This document shows positions 24,848 to 36,216 of a DNA stretch of 55,971 bases, in pieces. How positions within the stretch are numbered: the stretch's first letter is position 1; each line of letters starts with the position of its first letter. The notes under the pieces are model-generated. The model searched no databases. It was not told the origin of the DNA and worked only from the letters and a program-made list of their open reading frames with translations. The stretch is from the NCBI GenBank assembly GCA_902467875.1, contig CABQWP010000007.1, positions 1-55,971 of the forward strand, given 5' to 3'. The DNA comes from an uncultured Collinsella sp. (GTDB lineage: Bacteria; Actinomycetota; Coriobacteriia; Coriobacteriales; Coriobacteriaceae). A program made the position numbers and the translations under genes.

Positions 24848-27301
24848 ATGCGCGTTTCTTACGACTGGCTCAAGACCATGATCGATATTCCGGAGGATCC
24901 CAAGACCCTTTCGGACGAATATATCCGTACCGGCACCGAGGTCGAGGCGATCGACACCGTGGGCGAGTCCTTCGACCACGTGGTGACCGCCAAGGTGCTC
25001 ACCAAGATCCCGCACCCCGATAGCGACCACATGTATGTGTGCTCGGTCGATGTGGGCGACAAGAATCTCGACGCCGACGGCAACCCCGCCCCGCTGCAGA
25101 TCGTCTGCGGCGCGCAGAACTTCGAGGCCGGCGACCACATCGTCACGGCCATGATCGGTGCTGTGCTTCCCGGCGACGTTAAGATCAAGAAGAGCAAGCT
25201 TCGCGGCGTCGTGTCCATGGGCATGAACTGCTCCGCGCGCGAGCTCGGCCTGGGCGGCGACCACTCCGGCATCATGATCCTGCCCGAGGATACGCCCTGC
25301 GGCATGCCGTTTGCCGAGTACGTGGGCTCGAGCGACACCGTGCTCGACTGCGAGATCACGCCCAACCGCCCCGACTGCCTGTCCATGATCGGCATGGCCC
25401 GCGAAACCGGTGCCATCTTCGACCGCGATTTCCACGTTGAGCTGCCCGCCATCAAGGTCGAGACCGGCCGCGCGACCGACGACGAGCTTTCGGTCGAGAT
25501 TGCCGACGAGGGCCTGTGCGACCGCTACGTCGCCCGCATCGTGCGCAACGTCAAGGTCGGTCCCTCGCCCGACTGGATGGTCAAGCGCCTCAACGCCCTG
25601 GGCGTGCGCCCGCACAACAACATCGTCGATATCACCAACTACGTGATGATGCTCACCGGCCAGCCGCTGCACGCCTTTGACCTCGACACCTTTGCCGAGC
25701 GCGATGGCCACCGTCGCGTGGTGGTTCGCGCCGCCCAGCAGGACGAGAAGTTCACGACTCTCGACGGCGAGGAGCGCGTGCTCGACGCCGGCATGGGCCT
25801 CATCACCGACGGCGAGCGTCCCGTGGCGCTGGCCGGTGTCATGGGCGGTATGGATTCCGAGATCGAGGACGATACCGTCGATGTGATGGTCGAGAGCGCC
25901 TGCTTCAACGCCGGCCGCACCTCGCACACCAGCCGTGACCTGTCGCTGATCTCCGACGCCTCCATCCGCTTTGAGCGCCAGGTCGACGAGACCGGCTGCG
26001 TGGACGTCGCCAATGTGACGTGCGCGCTTATCGAGGAGATCGCCGGCGGCGAGGTCGCCCCCGGCTATGTGGACGTGTTCCCCGCGCCCAAGACCATCGA
26101 CAGCATCAAGCTGCGCCTGGCCCGCGTGCACGCCATCTGCGGTGCCGACATCGAGCCCGACTTTATCGAGCGCTCGCTCACCCGCCTGGGCTGCACCGTC
26201 GAGCGCGACGGCGAGGACTTTATGGTCACGCCGCCGAGCTTCCGTCCCGACCTGCCGCGTGAGATCGACCTGATCGAGGAGGTCCTGCGCCTATGGGGCA
26301 TGGGTCGCGTCACGGCAACCATTCCGGCTGCCAAGAACCACATCGGCGGTCTGACGCGCGAGCAGAAGCTTACCCGCAAGGTCGGCGAGATCCTGCGCGC
26401 CTGTGGCCTCAACGAGACCACGACCTTTGGCTTTGCTGCCCCGGGCGACCTGGAGAAGATTGGCATGTCCACCGAGGGCCGCGGCTGCCCCGTGGTTCTC
26501 ATGAACCCGCTGGTGGCCGAGCAGACCGAGATGCGCCGTTCGCTGCTGCCGGGCCTGCTGCAATCCGTGGCCTATAACGAGGCCCACGGCACGCCCAACG
26601 TGCACCTGTACGAGATCGGCAGCTTGTTCCACGGTCGCGAGAACGCCAGCCTGCCCAAGGAGACCAAGTCCGTAGCGGGCGTGCTCTCGGGCCAGTGGAG
26701 CGAGCAGTCCTGGAACATGAAGTACCGCAAGCTGCGCTTCTTCTTTGGCAAGGGCATCGTCGAGGAGTTGCTCGCCCAGCTGCGCATCGAGAAGGTTCGC
26801 TTCCGTCCCGTCGAGGGCGAGGGCTATGCCTTCTTGCAGCCGGGTCGCGCCGCCGAGGTTCTGTCCGGCGGTACCGTGCTGGGCTGGGTTGGCGAGATTC
26901 ACCCCGAGGCGCGCGAGGCTATGGGCATTGACGAGGTTGTCGTTGCCTTTGAGCTCGACCTGGACAAGCTGATCAAGGGCGCCCGCAACCAGGAGAACTA
27001 CCGTGAGTTCTCGCAGTACCCGGCCGTTGAGCACGACCTTGCTATCGTGGTCGACAACACTGTGACCTGCGAGGATCTTGAGCGCCGTATTACCAGCGCC
27101 GGAGGCAAGCTGCTCGAGGATGTGCGTCTGTTCGACGTCTACCGCGATCCCATCCGCATCGGAGCGGGCAAGAAGTCCATGGCCTTTGCGCTTACGTATC
27201 GCTCCGACGACCACACGCTTACCAGCGAAGAGGTCGAAAAGGCGCACCAGAAGATCGTTACCAAGGTGTGCAAGGGCGTAAACGGCGAGGTCCGCGGCTA
27301 G
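24848..27301 (+). CDS. pheT: Phenylalanyl-tRNA synthetase beta chain
   Basis: Structural and editing subunit of PheRS. The 817-aa protein shows the expected order: tRNA-binding (OB) domain ~40-155 (VVTAKVLTKIPHPDSDHMYVCSVD in part), B3/B4 editing domain ~210-390, B5 domain ~400-475 (FRPDLPREIDLIEEVLRLWG in part), the class-II-like core, and a C-terminal anticodon-binding FDX-ACB domain ~720-815 (FSQYPAVEHDLAIVVD). ATG 24848 follows AGGAGAGC. It is 162 bp after pheS with the long palindrome between. Confidence 0.96.
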   Translation: MRVSYDWLKTMIDIPEDPKTLSDEYIRTGTEVEAIDTVGESFDHVVTAKVLTKIPHPDSDHMYVCSVDVGDKNLDADGNPAPLQIVCGAQNFEAGDHIVTAMIGAVLPGDVKIKKSKLRGVVSMGMNCSARELGLGGDHSGIMILPEDTPCGMPFAEYVGSSDTVLDCEITPNRPDCLSMIGMARETGAIFDRDFHVELPAIKVETGRATDDELSVEIADEGLCDRYVARIVRNVKVGPSPDWMVKRLNALGVRPHNNIVDITNYVMMLTGQPLHAFDLDTFAERDGHRRVVVRAAQQDEKFTTLDGEERVLDAGMGLITDGERPVALAGVMGGMDSEIEDDTVDVMVESACFNAGRTSHTSRDLSLISDASIRFERQVDETGCVDVANVTCALIEEIAGGEVAPGYVDVFPAPKTIDSIKLRLARVHAICGADIEPDFIERSLTRLGCTVERDGEDFMVTPPSFRPDLPREIDLIEEVLRLWGMGRVTATIPAAKNHIGGLTREQKLTRKVGEILRACGLNETTTFGFAAPGDLEKIGMSTEGRGCPVVLMNPLVAEQTEMRRSLLPGLLQSVAYNEAHGTPNVHLYEIGSLFHGRENASLPKETKSVAGVLSGQWSEQSWNMKYRKLRFFFGKGIVEELLAQLRIEKVRFRPVEGEGYAFLQPGRAAEVLSGGTVLGWVGEIHPEAREAMGIDEVVVAFELDLDKLIKGARNQENYREFSQYPAVEHDLAIVVDNTVTCEDLERRITSAGGKLLEDVRLFDVYRDPIRIGAGKKSMAFALTYRSDDHTLTSEEVEKAHQKIVTKVCKGVNGEVRG

Positions 27302-27422
27302 GTCCTGCGCCGGATATAGGCCAGCGTCGGCTGCCGCCGAGTCTTACGTGACTGCTGTTTTCGGTATAAGGCACCGTTGAGCCTGCATATATGACACGCG
27401 CATTACATAACGGCGTGCTGCT

Positions 27423-27489
27423 TTGTCGGCAGTGCGCCGTTTTGCTATGATAGCCCGCGGCGTGTTACGAATCTGACATTACGTAACAC
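27423..27489 (+). promoter_or_regulatory. Promoter with NikR-like operator for the ECF transporter
   Basis: Promoter TTGTCG (27423-27428), 17 bp, TATGAT (27446-27451). Just downstream GTGTTAC (27462-27468) and GTAACAC (27483-27489) form a perfect inverted repeat with a 14-bp spacer. This resembles the NikR half-site and spacing that I recall for some anaerobes (GTGTTAC-N13/14-GTAACAC). Its place over the start site implies repression, presumably by nickel-NikR. The regulator gene is not in the window. Confidence 0.65.
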
Positions 27490-27546
27490 TGGAAAGGTGA
27501 TTCAAGCGGCGTTGCAATTCCGTGCGCCGATAACCGGGAGGCGTAC

Positions 27547-28632
27547 ATGCACATTCCAGATAATTATCTGTCCCCGCAGACCGATGCCGTCATGGCGGTG
27601 GCAATGGTGCCCGTCTGGGTTCACTGTATCAAGAAGGTGCGCGCCACGCTCGATCGCGAGCACATGGCTTTCCTGGGCATCTGCGCCGCATTTTCCTTCT
27701 TGCTTATGATGTTCAACGTGCCGCTGCCCGGCGGCACCACTGGCCACGCCGTTGGTGGCGCACTCATCGCGCTGCTGCTGGGCCCCGAGGCCGCGGCTAT
27801 CGCGGTTTCGGTCGCGCTGGCGCTGCAAGCGCTGCTGTTTGGCGACGGCGGCATCCTGTCCTTTGGCGCTAACTGCTTTAACATGGCCTTCGTGTTGCCG
27901 TTTGCCGCAGCCATCGTGTTCCGCGCGCTTAACAGCCGTTTGCACGACAAGAGCTGGGGCACCTCGGTTTCGGCCATCGTAAGCGGCTGGGTCGGCCTGT
28001 GCCTGGCGGCCCTGTGCGCAGCAATCGAGTTTGGTATTCAGCCGATGCTTTTCACGAATGCTTCGGGCGCTCCGCTGTACTGCCCCTTCCCGCTGTCCAT
28101 TGCCATTCCGGCCATGATGATCCCGCATATGTTGGTAGCCGGCGTGGTCGAGGGCGTGGCGACTGCCGCGATCTACGGCTTTATCAAGAAGACGGCGCCG
28201 AGCGTTATCGTCGGCCCCGAAGCCGCCGATGGACAGCTTGCTGCCGAGGGCGCTGCTGCAAAGAAGACCTCGCTGGTCCCCACGCTCATCTTGGTTGCCG
28301 TGCTTGTCGTGGCCACGCCGCTGGGCCTGCTGGCCACGGGTGACGCCTGGGGTGAGTGGGACGCCGAGGGCGCCGCGACCGCCGTTCAGGAGGCTGGCGA
28401 CGACAGCCTGCAGGCTTCGGTCGGTCTCGACACCCCGACCTTTGCCGACGCTCTGCCTACGGGTGATTACCTGCAGGCCTATTCCGAGGAGCAGGGTCTC
28501 GGCTTTGCCGGTCAGGCTGCCATGTATATCCTGTCCGGCGTGATTGGCGTGGCGGTGCTCACCATCGCATTCCGTCTGATCTCGCTGACGGTCAAGGAAA
28601 GCGGAGCCCATGGCGATGGTCGAGCTGCCTAG
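27547..28632 (+). CDS. cbiM: ECF transporter S component CbiM/NikM with C-terminal PDGLE/NikN-like extension
   Basis: Substrate-binding membrane subunit of a nickel or cobalt ECF transporter. The 361-aa protein starts with the metal-binding MHIPDNYLSP (His2), has His67 in GGTTGHAVGG, and about six membrane segments. After residue ~245 comes a further region with two hydrophobic helices and a periplasmic loop (LLATGDAWGEW), like the fused small NikN/CbiN-type subunit. Start ATG 27547 follows GGGAGGCGT. The upstream NikR-like operator argues for nickel rather than cobalt; no cobalamin riboswitch is visible. Confidence 0.9.
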   Translation: MHIPDNYLSPQTDAVMAVAMVPVWVHCIKKVRATLDREHMAFLGICAAFSFLLMMFNVPLPGGTTGHAVGGALIALLLGPEAAAIAVSVALALQALLFGDGGILSFGANCFNMAFVLPFAAAIVFRALNSRLHDKSWGTSVSAIVSGWVGLCLAALCAAIEFGIQPMLFTNASGAPLYCPFPLSIAIPAMMIPHMLVAGVVEGVATAAIYGFIKKTAPSVIVGPEAADGQLAAEGAAAKKTSLVPTLILVAVLVVATPLGLLATGDAWGEWDAEGAATAVQEAGDDSLQASVGLDTPTFADALPTGDYLQAYSEEQGLGFAGQAAMYILSGVIGVAVLTIAFRLISLTVKESGAHGDGRAA

Positions 28633-29446
28633 CTGGCTTGCGGCCGAGGAGCGATACGAGCCCACGGGCGCTCGTCATCGCGTGATGCAAAAGAACGTCC
28701 TGCACCTGGCGAGCCTGCTTGAGCGGGTTCGCCTGGGTGGAGGCGCGCACGAGGGCGGGTCGATGGTCGACCGCGCCCTTTCTTGCGTTTCGGCTCCGGT
28801 GCGCCTGGTGGGGATATTCGTTTGCGTCCTGTGCGTGTGCCTGACACAAAGCCCGCTGTACCTCATGTTGATGGCGGCCATTGCGCTGGTGCTCGTTGCC
28901 GTGCGTCCCGTACGCGGGCTGCGCGCGACCTTTGTGCCGGCGCTTGGCGCCGCGGGGCTCGCAGTGGTTTTGGCGCTGCCTGCCCTGCTGCTAGGTGCTT
29001 CCGCTACGGGCGCCATGCTCAAGATTGCGCTCAAGACCTTCATTAATGTGTCGCTGGTGCTGGGCGTTTCGTGGACCCTCACGTGGAGCCGCATGTCGGC
29101 GGCGCTCAAGATGCTGCATCTACCCGACGAAGTTATCTTTACGTTTGATATGGCGCTCAAGCACATCGAGGTGCTGGGTCGTACGGCGCACGATCTGTGC
29201 GAATCGGTCATGCTGCGCAGCGTTGGCCGTGCGCCCGAGGGATTTTCGCGTACCGATTCGATCGCGGGTATCATGGGCATGACCTTTATCAAGGCGATGA
29301 AATGCAGCCGCGCGATGGACGAGGCTATGCTTTGCCGCGGCTTTGCCGGTGCGTATCCGGCTCCCGCGCGCGCCAGGTTTGGCTGGCGCGATGCGGCCTA
29401 TGCGGCCGGCGTGGCGCTGCTGACAGTGTTGTGCGCCGTGCTGTAG
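28610..29446 (+). CDS. cbiQ: ECF transporter transmembrane component CbiQ
   Basis: T component linking the S component to the ATPase. The 278-aa protein has a ~60-residue polar N-terminus, then five or so membrane helices, and coupling-helix motifs near ALKMLHLPDEVIFTFDMAL and KAMKCSRAMDEAMLCRGF. It overlaps cbiM by 23 bp and has its own Shine-Dalgarno (AAGGAAAGCGGAG) inside cbiM, so the two are translationally coupled. Slightly longer than typical CbiQ because of the N-terminus. Confidence 0.92.
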   Translation: MAMVELPSWLAAEERYEPTGARHRVMQKNVLHLASLLERVRLGGGAHEGGSMVDRALSCVSAPVRLVGIFVCVLCVCLTQSPLYLMLMAAIALVLVAVRPVRGLRATFVPALGAAGLAVVLALPALLLGASATGAMLKIALKTFINVSLVLGVSWTLTWSRMSAALKMLHLPDEVIFTFDMALKHIEVLGRTAHDLCESVMLRSVGRAPEGFSRTDSIAGIMGMTFIKAMKCSRAMDEAMLCRGFAGAYPAPARARFGWRDAAYAAGVALLTVLCAVL

Positions 29447-29474
29447 GCGCTGCTGGTTCCGACTGGGGATGTAA

Positions 29475-30263
29475 ATGGGGAAGGGCGACGTTTTGACGAT
29501 CGATATGAATAGTGCGGCGGGCACGAACGGTGTGGGCGGCGCCGAGGTCGTTCCGCTCATCGAGCTGCGCGACGTGGTGTTCTCCTATGCGGGGCATACG
29601 GTTGTCGATGGCGTGTCGCTGCAGGTCGATCGTGGTGAACTCGTTGCCCTGCTCGGTCCCAACGGCTGCGGCAAGACGACGATTATGCGTCTTATTAACG
29701 GCCTTGAACTCGCGGACGCAGGGGCATACCTGTTTGACGGGCACGTGGTCGATGCGGCGTATCTGAAGGATTCTGCTGCTGCTCAGAAGTTCCACCAGCG
29801 TGTGGGCTTCGTATTCCAAAACGCCGATGCCCAGCTGTTCTGCGCCACGGTGGGCGAGGAAGTTGCTTTTGGTCCCGCGCAGATGGGGCTGCCGGCAGAC
29901 GAGCTCGAGCGCCGCGTGAGCGATGCCATGGGGTTGTTCCAGGTTGCCGACCTTGCCGACGCCTCTCCCTATCAGCTCTCGGGCGGGCAAAAGAAGCGCG
30001 TTGCGCTGGCTGCGGTGGTGTCGATGAACCCGGATATCTTGGTTCTTGACGAGCCTACCAATGGGCTCGACGAGGATTCATGCGACATCGTGGTCAACTT
30101 CTTGCTGGCCTACGTCGCGGCGGGTAAGACGGTCTTGATGAGCACACATCACCAGGATTTGGTGCGACGCCTGGGTGCCCGTGCAATCTATATCGATCGA
30201 TATCACCATGTGGTCGAGGCGCCTTCGCCGTCGTATGGAACCGAAAGCGGTGCTACGGACTAG
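29475..30263 (+). CDS. cbiO: ECF transporter ATP-binding component CbiO
   Basis: The energising ATPase of the metal ECF transporter. The 262-aa protein has Walker A GPNGCGKTT (61-69), Q-loop FVFQNADAQLF, signature YQLSGGQKKR, Walker B ILVLDEPTNGLDE and switch His in MSTHHQDL. About 25 extra N-terminal residues precede the ABC core; ATG 29475 is the best-supported start, though MNSAAG ten residues later is possible. It is 28 bp after cbiQ in the same operon. A single ATPase gene implies a homodimer. Confidence 0.94.
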   Translation: MGKGDVLTIDMNSAAGTNGVGGAEVVPLIELRDVVFSYAGHTVVDGVSLQVDRGELVALLGPNGCGKTTIMRLINGLELADAGAYLFDGHVVDAAYLKDSAAAQKFHQRVGFVFQNADAQLFCATVGEEVAFGPAQMGLPADELERRVSDAMGLFQVADLADASPYQLSGGQKKRVALAAVVSMNPDILVLDEPTNGLDEDSCDIVVNFLLAYVAAGKTVLMSTHHQDLVRRLGARAIYIDRYHHVVEAPSPSYGTESGATD

Positions 30264-30343
30264 TTGCTGCGTAGAGCGTGCGTAGCCGCCCGCGCGGCTT
30301 TGCCGTGATGGTATAGTTATCCAGGTTTTTTATGGGGGTGGCT

Positions 30344-31192
30344 ATGCCAAGCTGGAACATTCATATCGCTCAGACGGAGCGTTTGCTGGAGCGCACCGGT
30401 GCGCTTGCCAATAGCGTGCGCGACCGCAATGCCTTTTTGTTTGGCTGCGTGGTTCCGGATATCTTCGTGGGCTATATGGTCCCTGGCATCGCCGATCCCA
30501 TCCCGTACCGCATTACGCACTTTGCAAAGCCCGAGCCTATCCCTAAGCCGCGCGAGCATGAGTTTTGGGACACCTATGTGGCGCCGCTGCTCAAAGGGGC
30601 GCCTGTTGGTACGCCGGCTGACGCGACCTCGATTGTCGAGGAGCGCGAGCGACTCAATCGGGTGCATTATCCCCAACGCTACAAGGATGCCGAGCCGGTT
30701 GCCGGTCCCGGTGCTAGCGAGCTTTCACTCGCGCCCGATGACGTGGCGCAGTCGCTGCTCGATCTGACGCTGGGCGTTTGGTCTCACCTCGTGGCCGATA
30801 CCGTGTGGAATACGCGCGTGAATCGGTACCTGGAGGCGCACGGCGGCAAACCGTGCGAGGAATTCCGCATTAAAAAGCAAGGCGACTTTGACTGGTTTGG
30901 CAAGACACTCGGCATCGTTTCGATTCCGCGCGCGACCGATCGCCTGTATACTGCGGCGACCCGTTTTGGTCAGTATCCCATCCATAAGGAGTATGTGCTC
31001 AAGACCATTGGCGTTATGCACGAGATTGTACGCGAAAACCCCGGCGAGCCCGATCATCCGCCGTATCGCTTGCTAACCGAGGAGTTTTTCGATGCAACGT
31101 TTACCGAGGTCATCGAGCTGACCGAGGCGGGATTTGCGGCTCGCGTTGCTGCTTCTGACGTCCCCGCAGCCCCCCTGATCGCTAGCTGCTAG
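30344..31192 (+). CDS. Zinc-dependent phospholipase C-domain protein
   Basis: A 282-aa protein of the Zn_dep_PLPC (PF00882-like) family. Seen: the N-terminal WNIHIAQTERLL with a metal-ligand-type His, GCVVPDIFVGY, ITHFAKPE, and the central WSHLVADTVWNTRVN block that carries the HxxxD pair of the fold. There is no signal peptide, so unlike secreted clostridial toxins it is probably intracellular, and the family has many members with unproved substrates. ATG 30344 follows GGGGGT; an ATG 12 bases upstream is in frame. A -10-like TATAGT at 30312 precedes it. Confidence 0.8.
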   Translation: MPSWNIHIAQTERLLERTGALANSVRDRNAFLFGCVVPDIFVGYMVPGIADPIPYRITHFAKPEPIPKPREHEFWDTYVAPLLKGAPVGTPADATSIVEERERLNRVHYPQRYKDAEPVAGPGASELSLAPDDVAQSLLDLTLGVWSHLVADTVWNTRVNRYLEAHGGKPCEEFRIKKQGDFDWFGKTLGIVSIPRATDRLYTAATRFGQYPIHKEYVLKTIGVMHEIVRENPGEPDHPPYRLLTEEFFDATFTEVIELTEAGFAARVAASDVPAAPLIASC

Positions 31193-31330
31193 CCGGCCGG
31201 CTTTACGGAGAACAGTTCATCCCAATTGACCAACAGCTCCCGTCGCAGGCGTCTTCGGTGGTGCGCTCGGCATCGGAGAGGCTTGCGACTGAACGCAAAT
31301 CGATGAGGCGGCATATGAAGAAGGTCTTAA

Positions 31331-31358
31331 AAAAGCCCGGAAGGCAATGCCTTCCGGG
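31331..31358 (-). terminator. Terminator of pyk
   Basis: Perfect 12-bp arms (GCCCGGAAGGCA 31334-31345 and its complement to 31358) and, on the minus strand, a run of six T. The rest of the gap 31193-31392 holds nothing that I can name. Confidence 0.88.
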
Positions 31359-31392
31359 CCCTTTGCAATGCAAATCTGCTTGCAAGTGCGAT

Positions 31393-32853
31393 TTAGCGCA
31401 CCTGAGCGACGTAAGCGACGTTGGTCGAGGAGACCTTGTCCTCGAGCTGGACGCTCATGCGGGGATCGCCGGCGGTAGCGACGGTCAGGTCGCCGGCCTC
31501 GACGTAGCCGAGCTCCTTGGCGGTCTCGATCGCCTTGACGATCGTGCCGTTGACGGTGCCCTGGGTAATCTCGGCCTGGTGCGGGATAACGCCCCAGTAC
31601 ATGATCATCTGCTGGACGGCCCACTCGTGGCGGGAGAATGCGCAGATCGGCATGTTGGGACGGAAGTGCGAGATCAGGCGAGCGGTACGACCGGTGGTCG
31701 TCGGCACGGTGATGCACTTGGCGCCAACGGTGGTAGCCATGTTCACAGCGGACATACCCACAACGTTGTTGACGACGCGGGTGCCGTGAGCGTCAGCCGG
31801 AACCTCGAGCGGAGCGTGGGCCGGGAGGTACTTCTCGGTCTCGAGAGCGATGCTGGCCTGCATCTTAACGGCCTCGACCGGGTACTTACCGGCAGCGGAC
31901 TCGCCGGACAGCATAACGGCGTCGGTGCCGTCGTAAATGGCGTTAGCAACGTCGGCAACCTCGGCGCGCGTCGGGCGCGGGTTCTGCTGCATGGAGTCGA
32001 GCATCTGCGTAGCGGTGATAACGGGCTTGTAGGCCGCGTTGCACTTGGCGATGATCTCCTTCTGGATGTGCGGAACGAGCTCGGGCTTGATCTCGATGCC
32101 CAGGTCGCCACGGGCGACCATGATGCCGTCGGAAGCCTCGAGGATCTCGTCGAAGTTCTCGACGCCCAGGGCGCACTCGATCTTCGGGAAGATCGTCACG
32201 TGCTCGCCACCGTTCTCGCGGCAAAGCTCGCGGATGCCGCGGACGGACTCGCCGTCACGGATGAAGGAAGCGGCGATGTAGTCGATGTTCTCGGTCAGGC
32301 CAAAGAGGATGTCCTGACGATCGCGCTCGGTGATGGCGGGCAACGAGATGTTGACGTTGGGCATGTTGACGCCCTTGCGCTCGCCGATCAGGCCGTCGTT
32401 CTTGACGACGCAGGTCATGTCCTGACCGTCGACGGACTCGACCTCGAGGGCAACCAGGCCGTCGTCGATCAGGATAAGGGAGCCCTTCTCGACCTCGGAG
32501 GGCAGAGCCAGGTAGTCGAGGGAGATGTGCTCAGAGGTGCCGTGGAAATCCTCGGACGTGGGCTGAGCGGTGACGACGATCTTATCGCCGGTCTTGACGG
32601 CAACCTTCTTGCCATCGACCAGAAGGCCGGTGCGGACCTCGGGGCCCTTGGTGTCGAGCAGGATGCCGACGGGCAGACCGAGCTCCTTGGAAATACGACG
32701 GACGCGCTCGATGCGACCGTGGTGCTCGTCGTAGGATCCGTGCGAGAAGTTAAAACGGGCGACGTTCATGCCCGCCTTGATCATCTCGCGGATGGTCTCG
32801 TCGCTATCGCAGGCGGGACCCATGGTGCATACAATCTTGGTGCGCTTGTACAT
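31393..32853 (-). CDS. pyk: Pyruvate kinase
   Basis: Last step of glycolysis: phosphoenolpyruvate plus ADP to pyruvate plus ATP. The 486-aa protein starts RTKIVCTMGPA, has NFSHGSYDEH, the Mg/PEP site IFPKIE and VARGDLGIEI, and the ATQMLDSM signature. The C-terminal allosteric domain (from about 350) is of standard length, without the extra PEP-utiliser domain found in some Firmicutes. ATG 32853 follows GGAGG. Monocistronic, with its own terminator. Confidence 0.97.
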   Translation of the reverse strand: MYKRTKIVCTMGPACDSDETIREMIKAGMNVARFNFSHGSYDEHHGRIERVRRISKELGLPVGILLDTKGPEVRTGLLVDGKKVAVKTGDKIVVTAQPTSEDFHGTSEHISLDYLALPSEVEKGSLILIDDGLVALEVESVDGQDMTCVVKNDGLIGERKGVNMPNVNISLPAITERDRQDILFGLTENIDYIAASFIRDGESVRGIRELCRENGGEHVTIFPKIECALGVENFDEILEASDGIMVARGDLGIEIKPELVPHIQKEIIAKCNAAYKPVITATQMLDSMQQNPRPTRAEVADVANAIYDGTDAVMLSGESAAGKYPVEAVKMQASIALETEKYLPAHAPLEVPADAHGTRVVNNVVGMSAVNMATTVGAKCITVPTTTGRTARLISHFRPNMPICAFSRHEWAVQQMIMYWGVIPHQAEITQGTVNGTIVKAIETAKELGYVEAGDLTVATAGDPRMSVQLEDKVSSTNVAYVAQVR

Positions 32854-32916
32854 TCAGACCTCCATCTGACATCGTCTTGCGCTGATAGATAAACCATAAG
32901 AAATAAAACTGAGATG

Positions 32917-32922
32917 ATTATA
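32917..32922 (-). promoter_or_regulatory. -10 element of pyk
   Basis: Consensus TATAAT on the minus strand, 64 bp upstream of the pyk start, in an AT-rich leader. No good -35 lies at 17 bp; a TTGGGG lies 19 bp upstream. The stretch 32930-33140 toward the ATPase promoter is AT-rich and shows no gene. Confidence 0.55.
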
Positions 32923-33146
32923 ACGAAATGGCGACCGAATACCCCAAAAAATCGACCGTATGCCGAATTAGAAGTTCATTTTTTGCGGAAAAACGGTATA
33001 TGCAAAAACTTTACCAACCGTTCTAACCGCTGCTATCTGGGCGATATTTCAGTTTGATGATGCGCCGAAGAAAAAACGTTTTATCAATATTGAACATCAT
33101 ACGGTCTGCATCGTTGCACCCGAGCCGTGTTTCCAATTGGAATGTT

Positions 33147-33294
33147 TTGGCTAGACGCGCTGCTTTGGGGTACCATAGCTCCACTATCAACTGCCGCTCA
33201 GCACGGCAGCCTTGATGAGCCCTTGCCCTTCTCCTGGGAATTATGATCGGGCATCAATCTGCTGAGTGGCCCGAATCCCAGGAGGGGACTCTAT
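33147..33294 (+). promoter_or_regulatory. Candidate riboswitch-like leader of the P-type ATPase (kissing loops over the Shine-Dalgarno)
   Basis: A promoter TTGGCT (33147-33152), 18 bp, TACCAT (33171-33176) would start an RNA near 33183. Hairpin 1: stem 33191-33196/33204-33209 with a 7-base loop CTCAGCA. Hairpin 2: outer stem CTCCTGGGA (33231-33239)/TCCCAGGAG (33276-33284), inner stem TCGGGC (33247-33252)/GCCCGA (33269-33274), 16-base loop containing TGCTGAG (33260-33266), an exact complement of loop 1. The outer 3' strand contains the Shine-Dalgarno AGGAGG of the ATPase. TTGATGAGCCC (33212-33222) can instead pair with GGGCATCAA (33249-33257), which breaks the inner stem. No known riboswitch class is recognised. 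Confidence 0.6.
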
Positions 33295-35976
<2,682 letters not shown>

Positions 35977-35987
35977 CGTACTCGTCC

Positions 35988-36075
35988 GGGCCCGCCCCAC
36001 GCCCTTTCTCCCTCACTGGTCCTCGCGCTTCGCGCTGCGGGATCGTTCGGGAGAAAGGGCTTCCGGGGCGGGCCC
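35988..36075. repeat. 88-bp palindrome after the ATPase gene
   Basis: Arms 35988-36012 and 36049-36075 (GGGCCCGCCCC..GCCCTTTCTCCC and complement, two-base bulge) with a GCGCTTCGCGC centre. Same overall design as the pheS-pheT palindrome but a different sequence. No T-run follows. Confidence 0.8.
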
Positions 36076-36134
36076 TGCGGTATCCTTGTTGGCTTTTCTC
36101 CCGTGCGGATGAAAAGGGCTGAGGGAAAGTTTGT

Positions 36135-36168
36135 GAGCTGGTCGGGCTTTGCCCGGCCAGCTCTTTTT
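36135..36168 (+). terminator. Hairpin terminator before rsgA
   Basis: Arms GAGCTGGTCGGGC (36135-36147) and GCCCGGCCAGCTC (36151-36163), one G-U pair, followed by TTTTT. Ends the ATPase transcript about 50 bp before rsgA. Confidence 0.88.
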
Positions 36169-36216
36169 GATTTAAAATACCTGCTCAGTTGTGATTTTGG
36201 CTGCTGGGAGGCGTTT

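Noticed and set aside
27301..27546. Cobalamin riboswitch upstream of cbiM
   Set aside because: No B12-box-like conserved core is visible and the leader after the promoter is too short; a NikR-like operator explains regulation better.
33183..33294. Known Mn2+ (yybP-ykoY) or Mg2+ (M-box) riboswitch
   Set aside because: The conserved blocks that I know for these classes are absent and the leader is built of two kissing hairpins instead.
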